Shown: piece by piece, positions 1-7,099 of the stretch | How the letters are laid out: every line of letters starts with the position of its first letter | How positions within the stretch are numbered: the first letter of the stretch is position 1 | Origin: Alphaproteobacteria bacterium | GTDB taxonomy: Bacteria > Pseudomonadota > Alphaproteobacteria > Puniceispirillales > Puniceispirillaceae | Length of the DNA: 8,319 bases | Assembly (NCBI GenBank): GCA_011522945.1 | Contig: WTHY01000129.1 | Span: 1 to 8,319, forward strand | Direction: 5' to 3' | Notes under the pieces: generated by a model | What the model saw: the letters and a program-made list of their open reading frames with translations, nothing else | What the model was told of the DNA's origin: nothing | Database searches by the model: none | Translations under genes and position numbers: made by a program

Positions 1-114
1 AATTTGTGTTGTCTCGGAACCTGCGAACTTGCCACAGGCTCCGTTAAATATCCTTGGGCTCTGTTAGAATACCTCAGACCCGCTTGGATTTTCGTCTGAC
101 ATTTAGATTGTCTC
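1..114 (-). other. Region after ftsH leading to an off-window gene
   Basis: No gene can be established here. Thirteen bases past the ftsH stop an ATG (102-100) opens MSDENPSGSEVF and closes at TAA 66-64. A second frame is open through to base 1 and reads YSNRAQGYLTEPVASSQVPRQHK. It has a GTG at 35-33 with GGAG (42-39) only three bases before it, a poor start. By known gene order, folP or glmM often follows ftsH, but these residues do not let me identify either. No terminator-like hairpin follows ftsH, so transcription probably continues. Confidence 0.3.
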
Positions 115-2055
115 TTATATTGTCTCTGGCCCTGTTGGTTCACCATCAGAGCGAGCACGAGACCGACCACCGGTTGGCAAACCGCCACGGGGGCGCTTTG
201 CACGTGGGCTTGCTGGCGGTTCATCATCAGAGGACACATTCCGCGACAAGGTTCCACCCTCAACGATGATTTTAATCTCCTCACCGTTCAAAGTCTCATA
301 TTCCAACAGACCTTGAGCAAGATTTTCCAACTGATTATTATATTTCTTCAGTAAGTTTTCTGCATCCTCATACGCCTCATCAATGATACGGCGTACCTCT
401 GTATCAATGATGTCTGCTGTCTTTTCAGAGACATTCTTCTGTTGTGTTACAGACCGGCCAAGGAATACCTCTTGTTCATCGCCACTATAAGCTTGGAAGC
501 CTAATTTGTCTGACATACCCCATTCTGTGACCATTCTACGGGCCACATCAGTTGCCATCCTGATATCAGAGCTTGCACCTGTTGTGACTTTCTCAGCACC
601 AAAAATCAATTCTTCTGCAATGCGGCCACCACAAGCAACACGCAAATCAGCCTTTAGCTTATCCACTGCAAGAGATACACGATCTCCCTCTGGTAGACGC
701 ATCACCATGCCAAGGGCGCGGCCTCTTGGAATGATTGTGGCTTTGTGGATTGGGTCTGAAGCCGGGCAATGTAAGGCTACAACCGCATGACCCGCTTCAT
801 GGTAGGCCGTGAGCCGTTTTTCATCATCTGTCATGACCATTGAACGTCTTTCTGAGCCCATCATGACTTTATCTTTTGCTTCTTCAAACTCGGCCATCGC
901 AACCGTACGTCTGCCTTTCCGGGCAGCAAGTAGCGCAGCTTCATTGACAAGATTTGCAAGATCAGCGCCAGAAAATCCCGGCGTACCACGCGCAATGATA
1001 CGCGCATCTACATCAGCAGCTAGCGGGCTCTTACGCATATGGACCTTAAGAATACGCTCACGGCCCATTACATCAGGATTCGGCACAACAACCTGGCGGT
1101 CAAAACGGCCAGGACGCAAGAGCGCAGGATCTAATACATCTGGGCGGTTCGTAGCAGCAATGAGGATAACCCCTTCATTCGCTTCAAACCCGTCCATCTC
1201 CACCAGCATCTGGTTTAATGTTTGTTCACGTTCATCATTTCCACCACCAAGGCCAGCGCCACGATGGCGCCCAACAGCATCGATTTCATCAATGAAGATA
1301 ATACAAGGTGCATTTTTCTTGCCTTGCTCGAACATATCACGGACTCGGCTTGCACCTACGCCGACAAACATTTCTACAAAATCAGAGCCTGAAATAGTGA
1401 AAAATGGCACATTAGCTTCACCCGCAATTGCGCGTGCCAATAATGTCTTACCTGTACCTGGAGGGCCAACAAGCAAAACACCTTTTGGAATTTTACCACC
1501 AAGGCGTTGGAATTTGCCTGGGTCTTTTAGAAATTCAACAACTTCCTCAAGCTCGGTCTTGGCTTCATCAATGCCAGCGACATCTTCGAAAGTTACGCGC
1601 CCGTGATGCTCTGTCAGCATCTTCGCGCGTGACTTGCCAAAGCCCATTGCACCGCCGCGGCCGCCACCTTGCATTTGACGCATGAAGAAGATCCACACAC
1701 CAATAAATAGTAACATTGGGAACCAGCTCAGCAATACTGAGAGGAACCCTGGCATATTTGATGTGTCAGGACGCGCATCAATGCGCACATCTGTGTCAGA
1801 CAGCACGCTGACCACATCGGTTCCATCTGGCTTATAGCTAGATACAATCCGGCCATCACGTGTTACACCCTGCAACTGTGAGCCTTCTATAACGACCTCT
1901 GTAAGGCCACCTGATTTAGCTTGGGTAATAAAATCAGAATAGGCAATCTGACTGCTAGACGTTGTCGTGCCTGCACCCTGAAACATATTGAAAAGAGCCA
2001 TTAAAGCAGCACCAATAATGAGCCAGATAACGATATTGCGTCTTAGATTATTCAC
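115..2055 (-). CDS. ftsH: FtsH, membrane-bound AAA+ zinc metalloprotease
   Basis: FtsH is a hexameric inner-membrane protease that extracts and degrades misassembled membrane proteins and short-lived cytoplasmic regulators. From the GTG at 2055 it has 646 residues. Transmembrane helices lie at about 7-24 and 103-124, with a small periplasmic domain between them. The AAA module follows: Walker A GPPGTGKT at 197-204, pore loop MFVGVGAS at 229-236, Walker B IIFIDE at 252-257, and the second region of homology, including ATNRPDVLDPALLRPGRFDR, near 301-320. The protease motif HEAGH is at 419-423, and Asp497 in GASSDI is the likely third zinc ligand. The basic, Pro/Gly-rich tail (about 610-646) is typical of alphaproteobacteria. 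The GTG gives the usual start MNNLRRNIVIW and has AAAGG nine bases upstream. A TTG at 2097 would add 14 residues with no support. The gene follows tilS by 49 bases. Confidence 0.97.
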   Translation of the reverse strand: MNNLRRNIVIWLIIGAALMALFNMFQGAGTTTSSSQIAYSDFITQAKSGGLTEVVIEGSQLQGVTRDGRIVSSYKPDGTDVVSVLSDTDVRIDARPDTSNMPGFLSVLLSWFPMLLFIGVWIFFMRQMQGGGRGGAMGFGKSRAKMLTEHHGRVTFEDVAGIDEAKTELEEVVEFLKDPGKFQRLGGKIPKGVLLVGPPGTGKTLLARAIAGEANVPFFTISGSDFVEMFVGVGASRVRDMFEQGKKNAPCIIFIDEIDAVGRHRGAGLGGGNDEREQTLNQMLVEMDGFEANEGVILIAATNRPDVLDPALLRPGRFDRQVVVPNPDVMGRERILKVHMRKSPLAADVDARIIARGTPGFSGADLANLVNEAALLAARKGRRTVAMAEFEEAKDKVMMGSERRSMVMTDDEKRLTAYHEAGHAVVALHCPASDPIHKATIIPRGRALGMVMRLPEGDRVSLAVDKLKADLRVACGGRIAEELIFGAEKVTTGASSDIRMATDVARRMVTEWGMSDKLGFQAYSGDEQEVFLGRSVTQQKNVSEKTADIIDTEVRRIIDEAYEDAENLLKKYNNQLENLAQGLLEYETLNGEEIKIIVEGGTLSRNVSSDDEPPASPRAKRPRGGLPTGGRSRARSDGEPTGPETI

Positions 2056-2064
2056 AAGCCTATG

Positions 2065-2069
2065 CCTTT
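2065..2069 (-). promoter_or_regulatory. ftsH ribosome binding site (AAAGG)
   Basis: AAAGG lies nine bases before the GTG at 2055. It supports that start over the TTG at 2097, and the resulting N-terminus agrees with the M-N-N-x-x-R-N pattern common in FtsH proteins. Confidence 0.55.
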
Positions 2070-2104
2070 GCCTAGTTAACAAATGAACCCAGAGCAATCT
2101 CGCC

Positions 2105-3415
2105 CTAGAGCCATGAGGATATAGAACGCGTGCGACCTAGCGGTAAGCGCAATGTAAAGCGGTCTGCCACAGTGTCTGGCGCGTTCACCCATCTTTCCAT
2201 GAGTTTAAAGTGGTGTGCCCCACCCTCAACGTCAAGAGGTGTAGGAACAGGAAATCTAAGACGCGTTGGATAAGGCCATTGTGCCAAGTAGCTACGCAAG
2301 GCAGACTCCTTCGGTAGTTGCCTATAGCCAGCCACACCAAGCGGTGCAAAACGTAATCCAGCAACGCCTGTAATATGCCAACATCTGTCAAAAATATGCC
2401 CTGCATTTTCATCACTTAGCACAAGCGGTTCTGGGAGATGGCGTGCTTCACGAAAAATTCTGATATGAGAGCTTTCGTGGGTGATGATACATCCGGCCAA
2501 TGTTGTCTTTTGACCATTTGCAACTGCTGTATCAAGAGCCGATATTGCATTCTGGCCTGCCGGATGCTCTCCTGCCCCGATATTCAGCAGTGATATGGTT
2601 AAGGCTCTGCGGCGCAGTAAATCTGGCAGCTGTAAAAAAGGTTCTGTTTCAAAAGATGCAGCATAAGGCGGGTTAAACACCACATGACCCTGTAACCGCT
2701 TTACAAGCTCACTGTCTAACTGAGCAGAGATTGCACCTGCTGCTTTTCCCAATTGCACTAAGTTTTGAGACAGACCAGTATCTTGATAAAGATGTTGGCG
2801 TGCGCGCACTCTCTCAAAGCGCCTATCATAATTTGACGGATCTTGCACAGCTGTAAGACCTGCGTCCTCGCAAATCTGGGATAAGAGTTCAGGTGGTACT
2901 GACAATAGAGGCCTTACAAATAGACATCCCTCATGCACTCGCAACTCCGGCATACCAGACAGACCCGTCAAGCCGCTTGACTTTGACAGCCGCATATAGA
3001 TGGTCTCTGCCTGATCCTGCCTATGATGTCCAAAACAGACAATGGCCCCGGCAGCTCTGCCAGCTGCCGCAAGTAAAGATAATCTGTGTTTGCGGGCAAA
3101 AGCCTGTATACCGCCTGATGGTTTCGGCTCGCATATCTGGTGTATTTCAGAGGCAATCCCAAACTTTGCTACAGCTGCCGCGGCAATATTTGCCTCCGCA
3201 GCAGCGGCTTCACGCAATCCATGGTTAATGATTACAGCTTTATGCTGTCGCCCGCCCTCATTGGCAATTTGCTGCATCAGAAGGCTCAATGCCAGCGAAT
3301 CAGGGCCACCTGATACTGCTGAAATAATGGGCGCAGTTCCATCTAAGCCAAATCTAACCAGCCCCTCACGAATGGCATGAAGCGCTGTTTCAAAAGATTT
3401 AGTTGCAACCAGCAC
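2105..3415 (-). CDS. tilS: TilS, tRNA(Ile)-lysidine synthase
   Basis: TilS uses ATP and lysine to convert C34 of tRNA-Ile (CAU) to lysidine, so that the tRNA reads AUA and takes isoleucine. It is cytoplasmic and essential in most bacteria. The 436-residue product has the PP-loop SGGPDS at 35-40, the second signature H-H-R-Q-D-Q-A-E-T at 130-138 and DPSNYDRRFERVRAR at 192-206. A less conserved C-terminal half follows. The length matches E. coli TilS (about 430). The usual second signature carries D-D-Q; here the first Asp is Gln133. The start is a GTG at 3415 that overlaps the end of cpoB by 17 bases. No strong ribosome binding site is visible, so translation is probably coupled to cpoB. The next in-frame ATG would lie well downstream and cut into the N-terminus. 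Confidence 0.93.
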   Translation of the reverse strand: MLVATKSFETALHAIREGLVRFGLDGTAPIISAVSGGPDSLALSLLMQQIANEGGRQHKAVIINHGLREAAAAEANIAAAAVAKFGIASEIHQICEPKPSGGIQAFARKHRLSLLAAAGRAAGAIVCFGHHRQDQAETIYMRLSKSSGLTGLSGMPELRVHEGCLFVRPLLSVPPELLSQICEDAGLTAVQDPSNYDRRFERVRARQHLYQDTGLSQNLVQLGKAAGAISAQLDSELVKRLQGHVVFNPPYAASFETEPFLQLPDLLRRRALTISLLNIGAGEHPAGQNAISALDTAVANGQKTTLAGCIITHESSHIRIFREARHLPEPLVLSDENAGHIFDRCWHITGVAGLRFAPLGVAGYRQLPKESALRSYLAQWPYPTRLRFPVPTPLDVEGGAHHFKLMERWVNAPDTVADRFTLRLPLGRTRSISSWL

Positions 3416-4589
3416 TATTTGCTAATTCGCCAATGCGCTTGGTGAAATTCTCAGTTGGCGCATCCAGTAATTGTGGCAATGATGCATAAATAGCACAGGC
3501 TTGCTCTGGTTCTGCAAACTGAGACACAGACTCGGCAATAAACAAGGTGGTATCCACTATACGGCTATCATTTGGATATTCTGAATTGAAAGTTGTGAAT
3601 GTCATAGCCGACTTTTCATACTGACCCTGCATCAGCTGAACCCGTCCAAGCCAAAATAGAGAATCTGCAGCTCGGCTATGGTCAGGATTTACAGCGCGGA
3701 ATTCCTCGAAAGCCTGTTCAGCTATATCAAGCTCATTTTGCAAAGCCCGGTTTAGCGCAAATGTAAATTGTGCCTCTGGCTCAGTATCAGGAAGAACTGA
3801 TGGCAAGCTCGCTGCTTCCGCTTCTGCCTCTGTTGCTAGTGCCGATGAGGCCTCAGACAAACCATCTGTTGCTGCGGCGTCAGTGCTGACATTATCAAGG
3901 TCAACACTATCAGCATTTGCAGGCGCATCAGCTGCGTTACTCAGGGCACCTGTATTATCAGCTTGAAGGGCAGAATTTAACTGATCCTCATTGACTGTCC
4001 AAACTGTCTCACCCGTATCTTCATCGCGTGAGATAACCACAGTTGGCGCTTGTCCAGCTGCCAATGTATCAGACCCGGCAGTACGATCTGGGTCATCAGC
4101 TGTGTTTGCCCTGCCGATGATTACAGGTGCGGATTGCGGGTTTGTTGTCAAATCCTGACCACCAATATTTAAGGCGATCAGAGTGTCTAGCCGCTTTTCT
4201 AGCCGCAATACACGAAATTCAATATCTGAGGATAATTCAATGGTTCGACGAAGCCGTTGCTCCATAATCTCAATCGTATCATCAAGGCGAGCCACTTCTT
4301 GGCTAAGCTCGCGACGCAATTTTGACACAGATAAGTCAGCTGAATCAGCAATTTCGGTTATCTGATCTAGCTGAATACGCAAACTCCGTAAATCCGTCTC
4401 AAGAACCCCACGCAATTCCCGTAATTGACTATCAACAGTATCCAGCCGGACCTGATGACGAGCCACCAAGTCATTATTATCTGAGACGGTTTGCGCCTGC
4501 GCATGTGATGGCATCATGGCCGTACCAAAGATTGGCGCGAGGGCTAGTGTTGAAAATAAAGCAAAACTACGAACAATATTGCGGGTCAT
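3399..4589 (-). CDS. cpoB: CpoB (YbgF), periplasmic TPR protein of the Tol-Pal system
   Basis: CpoB couples outer-membrane constriction by Tol-Pal to septal peptidoglycan synthesis. The 396-residue product has a Sec signal peptide ending near A-Q-A (about 30-33). Residues about 42-140 are a charged heptad-rich helix that would form the family's oligomerising coiled coil. An acidic low-complexity linker covers about 145-270. Tetratricopeptide repeats occupy about 273-396 (FTFALNRALQNELDIAEQAFEEF; DSLFWLGRVQLMQGQYEKSAMTF shortened here to its key pattern W-L-G-x7-G-x-Y-x-x-A). E. coli CpoB is about 263 residues, so most of the extra length is the linker. The ATG at 4589 has AAAGAG eight bases upstream. 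The gene follows the terminator behind pal, so it needs its own promoter or read-through; I see no convincing promoter in 4590-4658. Its end overlaps tilS. Confidence 0.9.
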   Translation of the reverse strand: MTRNIVRSFALFSTLALAPIFGTAMMPSHAQAQTVSDNNDLVARHQVRLDTVDSQLRELRGVLETDLRSLRIQLDQITEIADSADLSVSKLRRELSQEVARLDDTIEIMEQRLRRTIELSSDIEFRVLRLEKRLDTLIALNIGGQDLTTNPQSAPVIIGRANTADDPDRTAGSDTLAAGQAPTVVISRDEDTGETVWTVNEDQLNSALQADNTGALSNAADAPANADSVDLDNVSTDAAATDGLSEASSALATEAEAEAASLPSVLPDTEPEAQFTFALNRALQNELDIAEQAFEEFRAVNPDHSRAADSLFWLGRVQLMQGQYEKSAMTFTTFNSEYPNDSRIVDTTLFIAESVSQFAEPEQACAIYASLPQLLDAPTENFTKRIGELANSAGCN

Positions 4590-4658
4590 AACGTGAACTC
4601 TTTATCAGTATGAAACTCGTCTAAATAACCAGAGCATTTAGGCAAAATTGGGGCAAAT

Positions 4659-4688
4659 AAAAAGGCCCGATATTTATCGGACCTTTTT
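4659..4688 (-). terminator. Strong intrinsic terminator after pal
   Basis: An inverted repeat with 14-base arms (AAAAAGGYCCGATA type) and a two-base centre begins 33 bases past the pal stop. As minus-strand RNA the single mismatch becomes a G-U pair. The 3' arm ends in TTTTT and continues ATTT, giving a proper U-rich tail. The A-run on the other arm could also allow some termination from the plus strand, but no plus-strand gene is present. It separates the Tol-Pal transcript from cpoB. Confidence 0.85.
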
Positions 4689-4721
4689 GCTATAACAGAC
4701 AGGCCGAAGGCCTTTCTTTAT

Positions 4722-5300
4722 CTAGTTCAGCACAGTTTCTGAACGACGGTTCTTCGCCCAAGCTGCTGCGTTTGAACCAACAACTGCCGGACGCTCCTTG
4801 CCGTAAGACACAGTGCGGATACGCGCTGAATCTACACCTTTGGCTACAAGGTAGTCACGAGACGCAGAGGCGCGGCGCTCACCAAGTGCTAGGTTATATT
4901 CGCGTGTGCCACGCTCATCACAATGACCTTCGATTGTGATGCGCAGTGCCGGGTTTGAGGTCAGGAACGCTGCTTGACGATCTAAAGTCGCTTGCGCTTT
5001 GTCACTCAATACGGCGGAATCAAATCCAAAGAAGATTTGTGTACCAATCTGTGTCAGCTGCTCTTCAGCAGTCAGGCTGGCTGACCCAGCAGACGAGCCA
5101 GATGCTGATGCAGAATCTGAAGAAGATGAACCAGCTGAGCTGCTAGATGATGAGCCAGCATCACTTGAAGCAGCTGTTGATGCTGATGAAGCTGTTGATG
5201 CTGATGCGCCGCCAGATGCGTCGCTTGAAACTTCTGATGCAGTTTCACAGGCTGCCAGCAGAGCCGCTGCAGCAAACAAAGTAAGAAGGCGTTGGATCAT
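4722..5300 (-). CDS. pal: Pal, peptidoglycan-associated outer-membrane lipoprotein
   Basis: Pal anchors the outer membrane to peptidoglycan and is the outer-membrane end of the Tol-Pal machine. The 192-residue precursor has a lipoprotein signal peptide ending in the lipobox L-A-A-C with the lipidated Cys at 18. Glu at +2, not Asp, suits outer-membrane sorting. Residues about 25-75 are an almost pure Ser/Ala/Gly linker. The OmpA-like domain runs from about 77 to the end and has FFGFDSA (90-96), the signature EGHCDERGT (124-132) and YNLALGERRA (135-144). The Asp of the first and an Arg of the second are the residues that grip diaminopimelate in this family. The ATG at 5300 is chosen because GGAG (5310-5307) sits six bases upstream. 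A TTG four codons earlier would overlap that site. The gene follows tolB and ends with a strong terminator. Confidence 0.96.
   Translation of the reverse strand: MIQRLLTLFAAAALLAACETASEVSSDASGGASASTASSASTAASSDAGSSSSSSAGSSSSDSASASGSSAGSASLTAEEQLTQIGTQIFFGFDSAVLSDKAQATLDRQAAFLTSNPALRITIEGHCDERGTREYNLALGERRASASRDYLVAKGVDSARIRTVSYGKERPAVVGSNAAAWAKNRRSETVLN
5076..5228 (-). repeat. Ser/Ala low-complexity tract in pal
   Basis: Codons 25-75 of pal encode about 50 residues that are nearly all Ser, Ala, Gly or Asp, including a run of six Ser. The DNA shows repeated gatgctgatg-like and tcatcatc-like units. It forms a flexible tether between the lipid anchor and the peptidoglycan-binding domain. Such a tract is prone to length change by slippage. 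Confidence 0.75.
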
Positions 5301-5306
5301 ACTGGT

Positions 5307-5310
5307 CTCC
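5307..5310 (-). promoter_or_regulatory. pal ribosome binding site (GGAG)
   Basis: GGAG is followed by six bases and the ATG at 5300. It decides the pal start, because the longer frame opening at the TTG 5312 would have this site inside its coding sequence. Confidence 0.75.
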
Positions 5311-5576
5311 AAATAAATATCGTGTGTCTATGTAGCGGCGTCCCGCATCTAAAATTCTGTTGTTTTTACACAATAGCACGCATGGCCCAATTTCACCAGA
5401 CCATGACTACATGTCATTTTTGTCTAGAAAATCACCACAGCGTTCCACATGGGAACCATAATTGGTTAAGAAAATCAACTTAAAACGCAGAATTCACTGC
5501 TAATTCCTGCATTTCTGCCAATGGAGCTGCTCTATTCGCCTACAAACAGCCATTATGGCCTTCAAAATCTTACACA

Positions 5577-5608
5577 GTCAGCATCTATTCACTATTAGAT
5601 ATGCTGAC
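5577..5608 (-). terminator. Hairpin directly after the tolB stop, possible weak terminator
   Basis: A perfect 8-base inverted repeat (GTCAGCAT at 5577-5584, ATGCTGAC at 5601-5608) starts one base after the tolB stop codon and encloses a 16-base loop, in which three further pairs (CTA/TAG) can form next to a two-base bulge. On the minus strand it is followed by TGTGTAAGATTTT, not a clean run of T. It could attenuate transcription or protect the tolB 3' end; read-through into pal is likely. A strong terminator is not supported. Confidence 0.4.
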
Positions 5609-5609
5609 C

Positions 5610-6974
5610 CTATTGAAGCAAAGGTGACCATGCTGGGTCACTAGCATCAGCTGGCGTAATCACACGTCTTTCATTAAAACCGGTAATATCAACGCGGTAG
5701 AGATGTGTTGCCCCACCAGACCCATCACTATTGGTAGGCTGTTGCTTAAAATACATCAAAACCCGGCCATTTGGCGCCCAAGTAGGCGCCTCGACTAGAA
5801 ATCCACGTGCTAGCAGACGCTCTCCTGTACCATCCTGACGCATGACACCAATATAGAACTCACCCCCAGAAATTTTTGTGAAGGCAATGATATCACCTCT
5901 TGGGGACCAAACAGGCGTGGCATATTTCCCATCACCATAGCTGATACGGCGCACATCTGAGCCATTTGCATTCATGACATAAAGCTGCTGCGAGCCACCT
6001 CTATCTGAATTAAAGACAATTTTGCTGCCATCAGGAGAGAATGATGGCGAGGTGTCAATTGATGATGATTGCGTCAAACGTGACAATGATTGTGTGCGCA
6101 AATCCATCTTGTAGATATCTGTGAGACCATCCTTGGCAAGTGACATAATAAGTTGGTTACCATCCGGACTAAAGCGAGGCGCAAATGTCATGCCAGGGAA
6201 CGCACCAAGCCGTTCAGTACGTCCTGTCGCCACATCTAACAAATACACATTAGGTTCATTTTTAAAATAATGCAGATAAGCTATTTCATGCGCCGTTGGT
6301 GAAAAGCGCGGCGTAAGCACCAGATCCAACCCTGAGGTTAAGAATCTATGATTGTGCCCGTCTTGGTCCATAATGCCAAGACGCTTGATGCGTGCCTCTG
6401 GCGGGCCAGATTCTGAGACATACACAATTTGTGTGTCAAAATAGGCTGTGTCGCCGGTAAATTCTTCATATACGAAATCGGCAATTTGATGAGACAGGCG
6501 CCTAAGACCAGCTTTATCTGCTGAGCCGCCGCCCTCAGTCATTTCCCGTTGCGCGACAACATCCCAGAGCTTGAATTCCACAATCAGTTGCTCATTTTCG
6601 TCCAAAAAAGCTGACCCTACGAGGAGGCCTTTGATGCCCAGAGGTGTCCAGCTGTTGAAAACAGGACGGATGGCCGGCGATTCTGGTGGCGCAATAAAGG
6701 CTGCCTGATCCACAGCTTTAAACAAGCCAGATGACACAAGATCATTGGAAATAATTTGCGCAATTTCACGACCAACAGCACTTGGCAGACCATCTTGACC
6801 GGTAAAATCTGCAATCGCCACAGGGATAGGCTCTACCTGACCTTCAGTGATATCCAGTCGCAATTGCGCATGCGCTTGCTGGGACAAGCATAGCGGCAAT
6901 ATTAGGATTGCCGTTAGCCATAGAATAAAAGATTTCACGCGGTATGTGCTATGCATCCTTATCGCTTTCATCAT
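5610..6974 (-). CDS. tolB: TolB, periplasmic beta-propeller protein of the Tol-Pal system
   Basis: TolB is the periplasmic protein that shuttles between Pal and TolA. The 454-residue product has a Sec signal peptide: basic start, hydrophobic core at about 15-30 (FILWLTAILILPLCL) and an A-H-A cleavage site after residue 36. The N-terminal domain covers about 37-170 (IPVAIADFTG near 50). It is followed by a six-bladed propeller with WD40-like (PD40) repeats: PRFSP at 222-226, APRFSPDG at 265-272, PSFSPDG at 310-316, PVWSPRG at 354-360, PTWAPNG at 398-404 and a closing DPAWSP near 446. This length and layout are normal for the family. I chose the ATG at 6974 because GAGG stands six bases upstream and the signal peptide then begins normally. 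An in-frame ATG at 7028 lacks a binding site and would add 18 residues before the signal peptide. Confidence 0.95.
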   Translation of the reverse strand: MMKAIRMHSTYRVKSFILWLTAILILPLCLSQQAHAQLRLDITEGQVEPIPVAIADFTGQDGLPSAVGREIAQIISNDLVSSGLFKAVDQAAFIAPPESPAIRPVFNSWTPLGIKGLLVGSAFLDENEQLIVEFKLWDVVAQREMTEGGGSADKAGLRRLSHQIADFVYEEFTGDTAYFDTQIVYVSESGPPEARIKRLGIMDQDGHNHRFLTSGLDLVLTPRFSPTAHEIAYLHYFKNEPNVYLLDVATGRTERLGAFPGMTFAPRFSPDGNQLIMSLAKDGLTDIYKMDLRTQSLSRLTQSSSIDTSPSFSPDGSKIVFNSDRGGSQQLYVMNANGSDVRRISYGDGKYATPVWSPRGDIIAFTKISGGEFYIGVMRQDGTGERLLARGFLVEAPTWAPNGRVLMYFKQQPTNSDGSGGATHLYRVDITGFNERRVITPADASDPAWSPLLQ

Positions 6975-7031
6975 TTTAATCCTCTTATATGCTGGCGCTG
7001 AATTGCCAAACGCTTCTTGTGACAACATTAC

Positions 7032-7060
7032 TGTATAAATGCGATATAAATTAGGTCGAA
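7032..7060 (-). promoter_or_regulatory. Candidate sigma70-type promoter upstream of tolB
   Basis: Reading the minus strand, a TTCGAC element (7060-7055) is separated by exactly 17 bases from TATACA (7037-7032). The spacer is AT-rich, and a start site near 7025 would give a leader of about 50 bases before the tolB ATG. The -10 matches four of six consensus bases. The -35 is weak, matching four of six (TCGACC) only if shifted by one base, which makes the spacer 16. The 125-base gap after tolA makes an internal promoter reasonable, but this call rests on pattern alone. Confidence 0.35.
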
Positions 7061-7099
7061 TTTAGTTAAACCAAACGATATACACTATTTTGTGTCTCT

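Larger units (their letters stand above)
5301..5609. other. Long non-coding gap between tolB and pal
   Basis: This 309-base stretch is much longer than the other gaps here and holds no credible gene. It contains the post-tolB hairpin, two short palindromes of matching layout (5403-5417 and 5442-5456) and the pal ribosome binding site. Candidate -35/-10 pairs exist on the minus strand. One is TTGTGT, 16 bases, then TAGATG; another is TTGGGC, 16 bases, then TAAAAA. None is good enough to call. The length suggests that pal, usually the most abundant product of the cluster, has its own promoter here. Confidence 0.5.

Noticed and set aside
809..1606. Plus-strand open frame of 265 codons opposite ftsH
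   Set aside because: It is antisense to the conserved AAA module of FtsH, has no recognisable domain and is Ser/Arg/Pro-rich as expected of a shadow frame.
2056..2097. Longer ftsH start at the TTG 2097
   Set aside because: The extra residues do not resemble FtsH N-termini, and the AAAGG site favours the GTG at 2055.
4999..5316. Plus-strand acidic Asp/Glu/Ala-rich frame opposite pal
   Set aside because: It mirrors the Ser/Ala codons of the Pal linker and has no start signal or domain.
5349..5417. 22-codon minus-strand frame before pal (MTCSHGLVKLGH and onward)
   Set aside because: It has no ribosome binding site and no known resemblance, and it is short enough to be chance in an AT-rich gap.
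6972..7028. Longer tolB start at the ATG 7028
   Set aside because: It lacks a Shine-Dalgarno sequence and puts 18 polar residues before the signal peptide; the ATG at 6974 has GAGG at ideal spacing.
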